In this document: piece by piece, positions 1 to 7,129 of the stretch
Position numbering within the stretch: position 1 is the stretch's first letter
How the letters are laid out: every line of letters begins with the position of its first letter
Assembly: GCA_035495815.1 (NCBI GenBank)
Contig: DATJFH010000180.1
Coordinates: 1-29,177, forward strand
Origin: DATJFH01 sp035495815
Lineage (GTDB): Bacteria > Acidobacteriota > Terriglobia > Bryobacterales > Bryobacteraceae
DNA length: 29,177 nucleotides
Direction of reading: 5' to 3'
The notes under the pieces: model-generated
What the model saw: only the letters and a program-made list of their open reading frames with translations
The model's database searches: none
What the model was told of the DNA's origin: nothing
Made by a program: the position numbers and the translations under genes

Positions 1-461
1 ATCCGGTTGCGTAGAAAGCTGGATTTCGCCACACCGTCGAACTCGAAGCGCAGGACGCCGGCGGCCGATCCGGTTACGCGGCCTTTCCAGAAATAATCGA
101 TGTCGTCCTGTTTGCAATCGACATCGAAGGTCAATTCAAACGAGTCGCCCGCCGTCCGGGTCACGACGCTGCTGACTCTGGGCGCGACCGTGAGCCACGA
201 CCGGTCGCGGACGGCGGCGTAGATGCCTCGCAACACCTCGCGCTCCCCAAACCGGATGTGGCGGATGAACGCCAGCTCCGGCTCGAACGTGAGTGACAGC
301 GGCCCCGCGGTCAGCGCGATCTGCGTCGGCAGCGGCGCGGTCGTCCCGTAAAACAGGACCGATTCGGGAAGAGCTCCGGCGGATTGCGCTCCAGGGGCCA
401 GGCCCAGGGCGAGCGCGCCGCGAAGAATCTGCCGTCTGGATGGATCGACGTGGTTTGACAT
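1..461 (-). CDS. Tat-exported protein resembling D-apionate lactonase family (partial)
   Basis: The reading frame begins at ATG 461-459 and runs off the left edge without a stop, giving about 153 residues. The N-terminus carries a twin-arginine signal (residues 8-18, RRQILRGALAL) followed by a short hydrophobic stretch. The mature part starts with an LFYGTTAPLP segment and continues with a beta-rich region containing IRHIRFGEREVLRGIYAAVRD, split here only by description, and ending in SSFLRNR. I recall this pattern (LYYGT, VLRGIYAAVRDR, FLRNR) from D-apionate lactonase (ApnL)-like sugar-acid lactonases, but that is memory and not an alignment. It is divergent from an MFS transporter 44 bp away, so the pair could import and process a sugar acid. 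The existence of the gene is well supported; the function is tentative. Confidence 0.6.
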   Translation of the reverse strand, partial: MSNHVDPSRRQILRGALALGLAPGAQSAGALPESVLFYGTTAPLPTQIALTAGPLSLTFEPELAFIRHIRFGEREVLRGIYAAVRDRSWLTVAPRVSSVVTRTAGDSFELTFDVDCKQDDIDYFWKGRVTGSAAGVLRFEFDGVAKSSFLRNR

Positions 462-482
462 AGCGCAGAGCTACAGTATAAT
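455..482 (+). promoter_or_regulatory. Sigma70-type promoter for the MFS gene
   Basis: A perfect TTGACA (455-460) and a perfect TATAAT (477-482) are separated by 16 bp. Transcription would start near 489, leaving a leader of about 17 nt before the ATG at 506 with no clear Shine-Dalgarno. The -35 box overlaps the start codon (461-459) of the divergent gene. Confidence 0.75.
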
Positions 483-505
483 TCCCCACTGGCTCTGAAA
501 ACTCC

Positions 506-1744
506 ATGAAACGGGCTCAGTGGGTGCTGCTGGCATTTCTCACGTTCCTCAACGTGCTGAACTTCGTTGACCGCCAGCTCATCCCGAGCCTCGCTCCGAA
601 GCTCATGGCGGACCTGGGGCTGAACCGGGCCGAGATCGGGCTTCTCTACGGCTACGTCTTCATCGTGTTCTACACCGCGGTAGGACTGTGGCTCGGCACG
701 GTAGCCGACCGCTGGCACAGGCCGCGCCTGATCGCCATGGGTCTGGGTTTGTGGAGCGCGCTGACGGCGGTCACCGGCGCGGCGCTGAACTTCTCTCACC
801 TCGCCCTCGCGAGGATCTTCATCGGGATCGGCGAGGCCGCGCTGACGCCGGCCGCGCTCTCCATGCTCAGCGATACGTTTCCATTGAAGCGTCGCGCGTT
901 CGCTTCGGGAACCTACTACGCCGGCGTTCCCATCGGGTCGGCGTTCAGCGCCGTCGTCTCGGGCTGGATCGCTACACGGTATGGCTGGAGGGCCTGCTTC
1001 TACGCATTGGGCATCCTCGGCGTGCTCGTGGTTCCGCTGGCGCTGCTGTTCAGGAACCCGCAGCGCGAAGGAGGCGCGGCTTCCGAGCCGGCCGGCACGA
1101 CACGCGACATCTACCGCAGCCTGTTCCACGCTCTGCGCAGCTCCGCCGCGCTGCGGCTGGCGATGCTGGGCGGGATCATGCTCAACTACTACACGGCATC
1201 CAATAACCACATACCGACGTTTCTGGTCACCGAGCGCGGCTTCGATTTCGAGCGTGCTTCCTACGTCGGCGGCGGCATCCTGCTGTTGATGGGCGTGCTG
1301 GGCGTGGTGCTGGGCGGCGCGATGAGCGACTGGTTCCACCGGCGCTGGCGCGGCGGCCGCATGTATTTCCTGATTCTCAACACGGCGGTGATGTTCCCGT
1401 GCTCGCTGGCGTTCTTTCTGCTGCCCGCGGAATCGCCGTTGTTCTACCCGGCGTGGGCCATGGCGATCTTCGGATCTATGGTCTGGTACGGCCCCATCTT
1501 CGCCACGGTCGCGGACCTTGCGCCGCCGCGAGTCCGGTCGACGGCGCTGGCCTTCATGATCCTGCTGTTGAACATGCTGGGCACCGGATCGGGCGCGTGG
1601 ATCACCGGCCTGCTGGGCGACGCCTATTCGCTGGAGCTAGGTCTGAGCAGCGGCGCGGCGGTGGGACTGTGCGCGGTCGTGCCCTTATTCTTTGCGGCGC
1701 GGAAGTACGCGGCGCACCGGGAAGCGGCCACCGCAGCGGGTTAA
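506..1744 (+). CDS. MFS transporter, Spinster-like
   Basis: The 412-residue protein is a polytopic inner-membrane transporter of the usual MFS length with about 12 hydrophobic segments. The N-terminal NFVDRQ (residues 19-24) is typical of the Spinster-type subgroup. MFS motif A appears as GTVADRWHRP (64-73) between TM2 and TM3, and RIFIGIGEAALTPA (103-116) matches the conserved helix-4 region with its Arg and Glu. Family members carry diverse substrates such as sugar acids and lipids. The divergent partner resembles a sugar-acid lactonase, so a carbohydrate-derived acid is a reasonable guess, but the sequence does not fix the substrate. It ends convergently with the Lol-type permease gene, with two hairpins between them. 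Confidence 0.9.
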   Translation: MKRAQWVLLAFLTFLNVLNFVDRQLIPSLAPKLMADLGLNRAEIGLLYGYVFIVFYTAVGLWLGTVADRWHRPRLIAMGLGLWSALTAVTGAALNFSHLALARIFIGIGEAALTPAALSMLSDTFPLKRRAFASGTYYAGVPIGSAFSAVVSGWIATRYGWRACFYALGILGVLVVPLALLFRNPQREGGAASEPAGTTRDIYRSLFHALRSSAALRLAMLGGIMLNYYTASNNHIPTFLVTERGFDFERASYVGGGILLLMGVLGVVLGGAMSDWFHRRWRGGRMYFLILNTAVMFPCSLAFFLLPAESPLFYPAWAMAIFGSMVWYGPIFATVADLAPPRVRSTALAFMILLLNMLGTGSGAWITGLLGDAYSLELGLSSGAAVGLCAVVPLFFAARKYAAHREAATAAG

Positions 1745-1796
1745 AAAAAGCAGCAGCCGATGAGTGATGGCGCTTTCCCAGGTCCGATTGCCGGAT

Positions 1797-1816
1797 GCTG
1801 ATTCTCCAGAATCAGC
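1797..1816. terminator. Hairpin between convergent genes
   Basis: A 9-bp perfect inverted repeat (GCTGATTCT / AGAATCAGC, two-base centre) lies between the convergent MFS and Lol-permease genes. There is no long T tract on either side, so intrinsic termination is only possible; it could also be a bidirectional or 3'-end protecting stem. Confidence 0.45.
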
Positions 1817-1824
1817 AGTGTGGT

Positions 1825-1843
1825 GAGCCTCTGGGGTAGGCTC
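1825..1843. terminator. Second hairpin between convergent genes
   Basis: A 6-bp stem (GAGCCT / AGGCTC) with a 7-nt loop ends one base before the stop codon of the minus-strand permease. It sits where a terminator of the plus-strand MFS transcript would be expected, but lacks a clear poly-T run. Confidence 0.4.
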
Positions 1844-1844
1844 C

Positions 1845-3074
1845 TTACTCGTACCGCAGCACCTCCACCGGCGAGATCGTGGTCGCATTGCGCGCCGGAT
1901 AGAGCGTGGCCAGAAAGCTTACCAGGATGGCGGCTCCCGCGATCCACAAGCCATCCAGCGGACGAGGCTCGAAAGGCACGTAGCTCAGCGCGTAGATCTC
2001 CTCCGGAAGCCGCAGCCAATGGTATTTGTCGGCGAAATAACAGATCGTGTAGCCCGCGGCGAGACCGAGCACGGTCCCTACTACGCCGATCAGGACTCCC
2101 TGGATCATGAAAATATTCCGGATCTGGTTGCGCCGGGCCCCCATCGCCATCAGCACTCCGATATCACGGTATTTCTCCATCACCATCATGACCAGCGCGA
2201 TCAGGATATTGAGCGCGGCCACCAGTTCGATCAATCCGATGGTCACCACCGTGACGGCTCTCTCGGTCTGCAGCGCGTTGAACAATTGCCGGTTCTGCTC
2301 CATCCACGTGGTAGCCGCGAACCGCGGACCGGCCGCGGCCTCGGCGGCGCGCGCCACCTGCGGAGCCAGGTACAGATCGTCGAGCCGCAGCTCGATGGCG
2401 TTCACCACGTCTTCCAGCGAAAGCGCCTGCTGCTCGGCCGCGAGCGACGTATAAGCCCAGTTGGCGTCGAAATCGTAGAATCCCGATTCGAAGATGCCGA
2501 CCACCCGAAATCGCCGATAACTGGGCGCGGGACCGAACGGCGTCAGGTTACCCTGCGGGCTGATCACCGTAACGACGCTGTTCAAGGGCATCCCGATCTC
2601 CTGCGACAGTCTCGATCCGAGGACGATTCCGGGAGTCGCTTCCTGCGTCCTCAGCCGTTCGAGGGAGCCTTGCTTCAGGTGCTTGAGGGCTTCGCTGACT
2701 CCGAGCTCGGAAGTAACGTCGATCCCTTGCAGGGAGATCCCCTTGGATTGCTTCGGTCCGGTGACGAACACGATTGCGAACAGAGCCGGGGCCGCGCCGG
2801 TGACGTGAGGGATCTTGCGGAATTTGTCGATCAGCTCGCGCCAGTTTTCGATCCCGTTGGCATTCTTCTCGAGCACGTTGACGTGCGCGGTGACGCCGAG
2901 CAGGTTGCGCTGCAAGGTCGTGCGGAAGCCGGTCGTGATCGCCAGGGCGATCACCAGCGCCATCACGCCCGCCGCCACCCCCAGGATCGAGATAACCGTA
3001 ATCACCGAGATCACAGCCTGCTTGCGCTTGGCGCGCAGATAGCGCAGGGCGACGAAAAATTCGAAGCGGTTCAA
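1845..3074 (-). CDS. Lipoprotein-releasing ABC transporter permease (LolC/LolE family)
   Basis: This is a 409-residue permease of the LolC/LolE type, an inner-membrane subunit that with the LolD ATPase detaches lipoproteins for delivery to the outer membrane. The N-terminus (FFVALRYLRAKRKQAVISVI, then a TM segment at about residues 20-48 with the SILGVAAGVMALV pattern) is characteristic. A long periplasmic MacB-like domain (about 50-265) is followed by three C-terminal helices of the FtsX domain, including MVMEKYRDIGVLMAMGARR and a final LYPARNATTISPVEVLRYE-type ending. The start is TTG (3074-3072) and overlaps the lysS stop (TTGA), so translation is probably coupled to lysS. No LolD ATPase gene is next to it. 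The single permease may act as a homodimer, as in LolF-type systems (inference). Confidence 0.9.
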   Translation of the reverse strand: MNRFEFFVALRYLRAKRKQAVISVITVISILGVAAGVMALVIALAITTGFRTTLQRNLLGVTAHVNVLEKNANGIENWRELIDKFRKIPHVTGAAPALFAIVFVTGPKQSKGISLQGIDVTSELGVSEALKHLKQGSLERLRTQEATPGIVLGSRLSQEIGMPLNSVVTVISPQGNLTPFGPAPSYRRFRVVGIFESGFYDFDANWAYTSLAAEQQALSLEDVVNAIELRLDDLYLAPQVARAAEAAAGPRFAATTWMEQNRQLFNALQTERAVTVVTIGLIELVAALNILIALVMMVMEKYRDIGVLMAMGARRNQIRNIFMIQGVLIGVVGTVLGLAAGYTICYFADKYHWLRLPEEIYALSYVPFEPRPLDGLWIAGAAILVSFLATLYPARNATTISPVEVLRYE

Positions 3075-4576
3075 ATCCGGTCCAGGTTCCGAAGCTGATC
3101 GGCCAGCCCGATGGCGCCTTCCGGCCGCAGCAGCGGGAACAGAATCACGTCGCGGATGGATCGCGAATTGGTCAGGACCATCGTCAGCCGGTCGATGCCG
3201 ATTCCTTCGCCGCCGGTGGGCGGCATTCCGTAGGATAGCGCGCGGATATAGTCTTCATCCATCTGGTGCGCTTCTTCGTCGCCCTTTTCCCGCATCCCGA
3301 GCTGGAAATCGAACCGCCGGCGCTGCTCCTGCGGGTCGTTCAACTCTGTATAAGCGTTGCCGATCTCCATGCCGGCAATGTATAGCTCGAAGCGCTCCAC
3401 CATCTCCGGCTCGTCCGGCTTGTTCTTCGAAAGCGGCGACGTCTCGACCGGGTAATCGTAAATGATGGTCGGCTGGATGAGCTGCGACTCCACAACGCGC
3501 TCGAAGATGTCGGCCAGCGCTTCACCCGGCGTGGATTTGCCGGAATGCTGCTTCAGCCAGCCGGGGTCCTTCACCTCCTGCGGCGTGGGCCGGCCGTTTT
3601 CGGTCCAGAATTCCACCACCGCCTCCCGCATGGTGAATCTACGCAGGCTGCTGAAATCGATGCGCGTTCCCTGGTACTCCACTTCCGTGCCGCCGGTGGC
3701 GTCGATCGCGACCTGCTTCAGCAGCTCGGCCGTCAGGTCCATGAGGCCCAGGTAGTCGGTGTAGGCCTGATAAAACTCGAGCATCGTGAACTCCGGATTG
3801 TGGTGCGCCGAAAGGCCCTCATTGCGGAAATTGCGGTTGATCTCATAAACCCGCTCCAGCCCGCCAACCACCAGGCGCTTCAAATACAGCTCCGGCGCGA
3901 TCCGCAGAAACAGATCGATGTCGAGCGTGTTGTGATGCGTGGTGAACGGACGCGCCGCGGCCCCGCCGTAGATCGGCTGCATCATCGGGGTCTCTACTTC
4001 GACGAACCCGCGCGCTTCGAGCTGCCGCCGCAGCGAGCCGATCACCTTGGCACGGGTGACGAACACCGCTAATGACTCGGGGTTCGAAATCAGATCCAAA
4101 TAGCGCTGCCGGTAGCGAATCTCGACGTCCTCGAGCCCGTGGAACTTCTCCGGCATATTGAGCAGCGTCTTGGCCAGGAAGTAAAGCCGGGTGACGTGGA
4201 CGCTCAGCTCGCCGGTCCGGGTGCGGAACAGGTAGCCCTCGGCGCCGACCAGATCGCCCAGGTCGAGCAGTTGGTACAGATTGAAATCCGTCTCGCTGAC
4301 CGCGTCTTTCTTGACGTAGATCTGCAGCCGCTGTCCGCCTTGTCCGAGGTGTGCGAAGCCGGCTTTCCCCATTCGGCGGATGGTCTGGATGCGCCCGGCG
4401 ATCCGGACGTTGACCTGCGGCTCGAGCTGCTCGGCCGTTCTGGTCGAGTATCCAGCGAGAATATCGGGAATCGTGTGAGTGAATTCGAAGCGCTGGCCAT
4501 AGCCGCGGAACCCGAGCGCCTCGATTTCACGGATACGGCGCAGGCGTTGCTCGAGCAGGTCGTCTTCAAGGGACAA
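3071..4576 (-). CDS. lysS: Lysyl-tRNA synthetase, class II
   Basis: The 501-residue protein charges tRNA-Lys with lysine in the cytoplasm. An N-terminal OB-fold anticodon-binding domain lies at about residues 55-135. The class II catalytic core follows: motif 1 around FVEVETPMM (191-199), motif 2 NRNFRNEGLSAHHNPEFTML (247-266), and motif 3 EGIGIDRLTM near the C-terminus, followed by the usual RDVILFPLLRPE-like end. The length matches bacterial LysRS (about 490-510). I chose TTG at 4576-4574 because an AGGAG sits six bases upstream and the first in-frame residues fit the family. The gene precedes a LolC/E permease, an arrangement I associate with several bacterial groups. Confidence 0.97.
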   Translation of the reverse strand: MSLEDDLLEQRLRRIREIEALGFRGYGQRFEFTHTIPDILAGYSTRTAEQLEPQVNVRIAGRIQTIRRMGKAGFAHLGQGGQRLQIYVKKDAVSETDFNLYQLLDLGDLVGAEGYLFRTRTGELSVHVTRLYFLAKTLLNMPEKFHGLEDVEIRYRQRYLDLISNPESLAVFVTRAKVIGSLRRQLEARGFVEVETPMMQPIYGGAAARPFTTHHNTLDIDLFLRIAPELYLKRLVVGGLERVYEINRNFRNEGLSAHHNPEFTMLEFYQAYTDYLGLMDLTAELLKQVAIDATGGTEVEYQGTRIDFSSLRRFTMREAVVEFWTENGRPTPQEVKDPGWLKQHSGKSTPGEALADIFERVVESQLIQPTIIYDYPVETSPLSKNKPDEPEMVERFELYIAGMEIGNAYTELNDPQEQRRRFDFQLGMREKGDEEAHQMDEDYIRALSYGMPPTGGEGIGIDRLTMVLTNSRSIRDVILFPLLRPEGAIGLADQLRNLDRI

Positions 4577-4582
4577 TGCGAT

Positions 4583-4587
4583 CTCCT
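4583..4587 (-). promoter_or_regulatory. Shine-Dalgarno of lysS
   Basis: AGGAG on the minus strand lies six bases before the TTG codon at 4576 and decides this non-ATG start for lysS. Confidence 0.75.
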
Positions 4588-4601
4588 AAAAGGAAGACTT
4601 C

Positions 4602-4607
4602 ATTATA
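4602..4607 (-). promoter_or_regulatory. Probable -10 box of the lysS operon
   Basis: An exact TATAAT is read on the minus strand 25 bases upstream of the lysS start codon. Transcription would begin near 4595 and include the AGGAG. No good -35 match is visible 16-18 bp further upstream. Confidence 0.55.
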
Positions 4608-4770
4608 ACGAAGGCCTGCGCGTCGACATTTACGCCGGCGGCGGAAGCCGCCCGCCTGCCTTCCGAAATTACCAATTTCCGGGATTGAAGCAAGAGGGTG
4701 GGGCAGGCGCTTCGAGCGACGCCGGCGCCGAAGGCCGCGCCCCCGAATGCCAAGGCTGAAAAATTCAATC

Positions 4771-4787
4771 GTGGAGGAAAACTCCAC
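4771..4787 (-). terminator. Hairpin downstream of the pseudogene remnant
   Basis: A 6-bp stem (GTGGAG / CTCCAC) with a 5-nt loop is followed on the minus strand by GATTGAATTTTTC, a T-rich run. This is where the terminator of the decayed minus-strand gene would lie. Confidence 0.4.
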
Positions 4788-4870
4788 TACGCCCGTTGAT
4801 CTTCCTGACGAGCCGATCCGATGGCCTGCGGGAAGGAGGCGTGCGACCGGCGCGCAGCCGTATCCATTCG

Positions 4871-5160
4871 TCAAGTCGCGGAGATGGCTGCGCGGCTGAT
4901 CGATTGCGAGGAGGCGCCTTCGCCTAGGTCGGTTTCGATGATCCGCGAGCCGCCTGCCGGGACCGTAAACGGGCTGCCGTCGTCTCTCCAGAAATTCACC
5001 GTGAGCTGTACCGGAGCCGTATCCGTGTTGACCAGCACGAGGGTCGTTTTCCAGCGGGCGGCGTCCGCGATGTGGGAGATCATCCTGGTCTCCGGAGGGC
5101 TGCGGCGACAGCGCCTCGCTGGACGTGAACGCGCCGTTGTCCCCAATCCCGAGGCGCTAA
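4871..5160 (-). pseudogene. Frameshifted remnant of a secreted beta-domain protein
   Basis: On the minus strand, about 5083 down to 4906 reads ISHIADAARWKTTLVLVNTD, then a segment with VQLTVNFWRDDGSPFTVP and GGSRIIETDLGEGASS, before a stop at 4871. This resembles a beta-sandwich repeat (HFADGGGW...VLVN...F...DG...L...GGSRIIET) that I recall from large secreted proteins of Solibacter-type acidobacteria. Just upstream, in another frame, RLGIGDNGAFTSSEALSP (about 5153-5100) is protein-like. A frameshift near 5090-5100 therefore separates two coding pieces. No start codon with a signal peptide is visible, so I call this the decayed 3' end of a larger gene. The family assignment is from memory only. 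Confidence 0.45.
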
Positions 5161-5371
5161 ATCTGCCCTCCGCTCGATGCACCTCCAGCACGCCGCGCCA
5201 ATCCCCGGCTGGTGCGACGGGTTCGCCAGCCTGGCGGTGAAAGGGGCGAGCATCAGAACCGGAATGCGAGGTTGCCGCCGGGCGTTGCTCACAGGCCCAG
5301 ATGACTTTGTATAAACCGTCTGTCGCGGCGTCTTGCGAACCAGTCGTATGACAATGTTAGAGTGGATTAGG

Positions 5372-5938
5372 ATGAAGAATCCGCTCTCAATACTGGCGCT
5401 CGTATCAGCGCTTCCCTGGTGCGGCGCCGCGCAGCAGGCGGGGGTTCCTACCGAGTGGGAGGTCCAGAAGCTGGTGGAAACTGTCGCTACTCAATCGGCG
5501 CGGATATTGCCCTTGATCGAACAGGTTCGCCCCAAGGAGTGGGTTGCCAAGGGCGCCTCCGACACGTATCTGCAGCAGTGGGATTCCGCCCACTCCCAGG
5601 CGGCTGCGTTGAAGATCTCGTCGCAGAACCTGGTGCATGAGCCGACGCGACTTACGGCCGCCATGGACACTTTCTTCCGCCTGCAGAGTTTGGAAACCGT
5701 GCTGGTCTCACTGATCGATGGAGTCCGTCGCTATCAGAATCCGGCGCTGGCCGACCTCCTGCGTGGCGTTTTGTCCGAAAGCAGCGCCAGCCGCCAGCAG
5801 CTTCGGCAGTACCTGACCGATTTGGCGGCTGCCAAGGAACTGGAAGCGAAAGTGATGGACCAGGAGGCGCAGCGCTGCCGCGAAAAAATCTCGCGTCAGC
5901 CGGTGGCCGCGCCTGTCAAAAAGAAAACGGGGAATTGA
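5372..5938 (+). CDS. Small secreted helical protein, function unknown
   Basis: I do not recognise this 188-residue protein. The start at ATG 5372 is chosen because it begins a textbook signal peptide (MKNPLSILALVSALPWCGAA, cleavage near residue 20); an upstream in-frame TTG at 5333 would add 13 residues ahead of the signal. The mature part is predicted mostly helical, with Gln/Ala/Leu-rich amphipathic stretches (VQKLVETVATQSARILPLIE; later AKELEAKVMDQEAQRCREK) and a Lys-rich tail. It contains EWVAKGASDTYLQQWDSA and a conserved-looking RRYQNPALADLL segment. It is presumably periplasmic. The following zinc-finger gene starts nine bases after this stop, so the two are probably co-transcribed. 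Confidence 0.75.
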   Translation: MKNPLSILALVSALPWCGAAQQAGVPTEWEVQKLVETVATQSARILPLIEQVRPKEWVAKGASDTYLQQWDSAHSQAAALKISSQNLVHEPTRLTAAMDTFFRLQSLETVLVSLIDGVRRYQNPALADLLRGVLSESSASRQQLRQYLTDLAAAKELEAKVMDQEAQRCREKISRQPVAAPVKKKTGN

Positions 5939-5946
5939 TTTCTGCC

Positions 5947-6228
5947 ATGCCATTCACCTGTAGCATCTGTGAAGAGCAATCCACACACATCTGCGTCGCC
6001 TGTACGAAGGATAGTTGCGACAATCATCTCTGTGAGAAGTGCTCGCGCTGCAGCGATTGCTGCGGATGCGAAGTGCGCCTTAACGAAGACGACCATAATC
6101 ACTTCAACCACTCAGCGCTGGTTGGCGGGGCGGAGGCCCTCCTCGCTTCCGAGGCCCCTGTCGAGCCAGCCGGGGTACCAGCGGAAGACGTTCCCGGTAA
6201 GGCTGCCGATGAAGATCTCCCCGGTTGA
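5947..6228 (+). CDS. Small Cys-rich zinc-finger protein
   Basis: The 93-residue product begins at ATG 5947, nine bases after the stop of the previous gene; an in-frame TTG at 5935 would overlap that stop. The first 41 residues hold 11 cysteines plus His14 and His27. The spacing C5-x2-C8-x7-C16-x2-C19-x4-C24-x2-H27 recalls B-box-like cross-brace zinc fingers, followed by C29-x2-C32-x2-C35-x2-CC-x-C. After an acidic His-rich stretch (NEDDHNHFNH, 46-55) the remaining 38 residues are Ala/Pro/Glu-rich, and are encoded antisense to the 3' end of the convergent NHL gene. That tail may be a readthrough extension. No signal peptide is present, so a cytoplasmic metal-binding or protein-binding role is likely. 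No specific function can be assigned. Confidence 0.65.
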   Translation: MPFTCSICEEQSTHICVACTKDSCDNHLCEKCSRCSDCCGCEVRLNEDDHNHFNHSALVGGAEALLASEAPVEPAGVPAEDVPGKAADEDLPG

Positions 6229-7110
6229 GCTGACGTTCAGCCAGTGCCCGGGGCTCTCCATCGCGCCCAGAATCTTCCCCGACGCAAGATCGATCCGCAT
6301 GATGCGGCCGGCCAGGGTGTCGTAGGTGATGTTCTCGATGTTGTCCCGGTGAGTGATGATCCACATCTCGTCTTTCGGCGTGATGAAGATGTTCTGGGTG
6401 GCCCCAAGATGATTCCATTGCCGCAGGAACTTCCCACCGGCGTCGAAGATCTGGATGCGGTTGTTCTCGCGGTCGCTGACGTAGACCGTGCCTTTTGAGT
6501 CCACCGCTACCGAATGCGGCGTATTGAACTCGCCGGGTCCGGTCCCCCGCTTGCCCCAGTCGAGCAGGTATTTCCCTTCTTTCGAAAACTTCACCACGCG
6601 GGAGTTGCCATAGCCGTCCGAGATGTAGAAATCGCCGTTCTTTCCGAAAGCGATATCGGTCGGACGGTTGAACGTCCTATTGTCCGTGCCCGCCTTTCCT
6701 TTTACGCCGAGAGTAAACAGCAGCTTGCCTTCCCGCGTGAATTTCATTACCTGGTGATCGCCGTTGTCGGTGACGAACACGTTGCCGTCGCCGTCGACGC
6801 GCAGGCCATGCGGATTCCCGAACATCCCCTTGCCCCAGGAGCGCAGATACTTGCCCTTATTATCGAAGACGATGAGCGGGTCTGCCTTCTTGCCGCGCTG
6901 AAAGACGTAGACCTCCGTTCCGGCGGGATTGGTGGCCACGGCCGAGACGCGTCCGAACTTCCAGCCGGCGGGCATGGTGTCTACAGGTTCCTCGCCGAAG
7001 CGGATGTTGACGCGGTACTTCATGAGTCCCCCTTCGTGCGGGAACCATCCCTGTTCAGCGGCGAATCCGGCGGTGGCCAGAAGGGCGAGGACGAAAGTTT
7101 GCCTGGTCAT
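6112..7110 (-). CDS. Secreted NHL-repeat beta-propeller protein (PAL-like)
   Basis: The 332-residue protein has a signal peptide (MTRQTFVLALLATAGFAA) and then a beta-propeller of NHL repeats. Recurrent blades are visible as GNPHGLRVDGDGNVFVTDNG, FNRPTDIAFGKNGDFYISDG, and FNTPHSVAVDSKGTVYVSDR, each followed by a VxxFxxxGKxL strand. The layout resembles peptidyl-alpha-hydroxyglycine alpha-amidating lyase-like proteins, a family often annotated in acidobacterial secretomes. I would not assign that activity, because catalytic residues cannot be checked by eye. It lies 19 bp downstream of a Tat-exported oxidoreductase gene on the same strand and is probably in its operon. Its last 117 bp overlap the convergent zinc-finger gene. 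Confidence 0.88.
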   Translation of the reverse strand: MTRQTFVLALLATAGFAAEQGWFPHEGGLMKYRVNIRFGEEPVDTMPAGWKFGRVSAVATNPAGTEVYVFQRGKKADPLIVFDNKGKYLRSWGKGMFGNPHGLRVDGDGNVFVTDNGDHQVMKFTREGKLLFTLGVKGKAGTDNRTFNRPTDIAFGKNGDFYISDGYGNSRVVKFSKEGKYLLDWGKRGTGPGEFNTPHSVAVDSKGTVYVSDRENNRIQIFDAGGKFLRQWNHLGATQNIFITPKDEMWIITHRDNIENITYDTLAGRIMRIDLASGKILGAMESPGHWLNVSSTGEIFIGSLTGNVFRWYPGWLDRGLGSEEGLRPANQR

Positions 7111-7129
7111 GGTATTTTCCTGATCGCGC

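Larger units (their letters stand above)
4577..5371. other. 795-bp gap without an intact gene
   Basis: The gap holds the lysS promoter region, several inverted repeats (4637-4652, GGCGGC-GGAA-GCCGCC; 4665-4679, GAAATT-ACC-AATTTC; 4771-4787), and a degraded minus-strand gene remnant at about 4871-5160. Short reading frames across it have no protein-like composition apart from that remnant. The last part (5293-5371) is the presumed upstream region of the next plus-strand gene. Confidence 0.6.

Noticed and set aside
311..1339. 342-codon minus-strand frame over the MFS gene
   Set aside because: It is an antisense shadow. The MFS motifs on the plus strand are clear, and the true minus-strand gene here ends upstream of it in a different frame.
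4070..4095. GGGTTCGAAATC resembling a tRNA T-arm
   Set aside because: It lies inside lysS, and no acceptor, D or anticodon arms can be folded around it.
4566..4874. 102-codon minus-strand frame upstream of lysS
   Set aside because: Its composition is Arg/Gly-rich with no motif. It runs through the lysS promoter and ribosome binding site, so it is not a gene.
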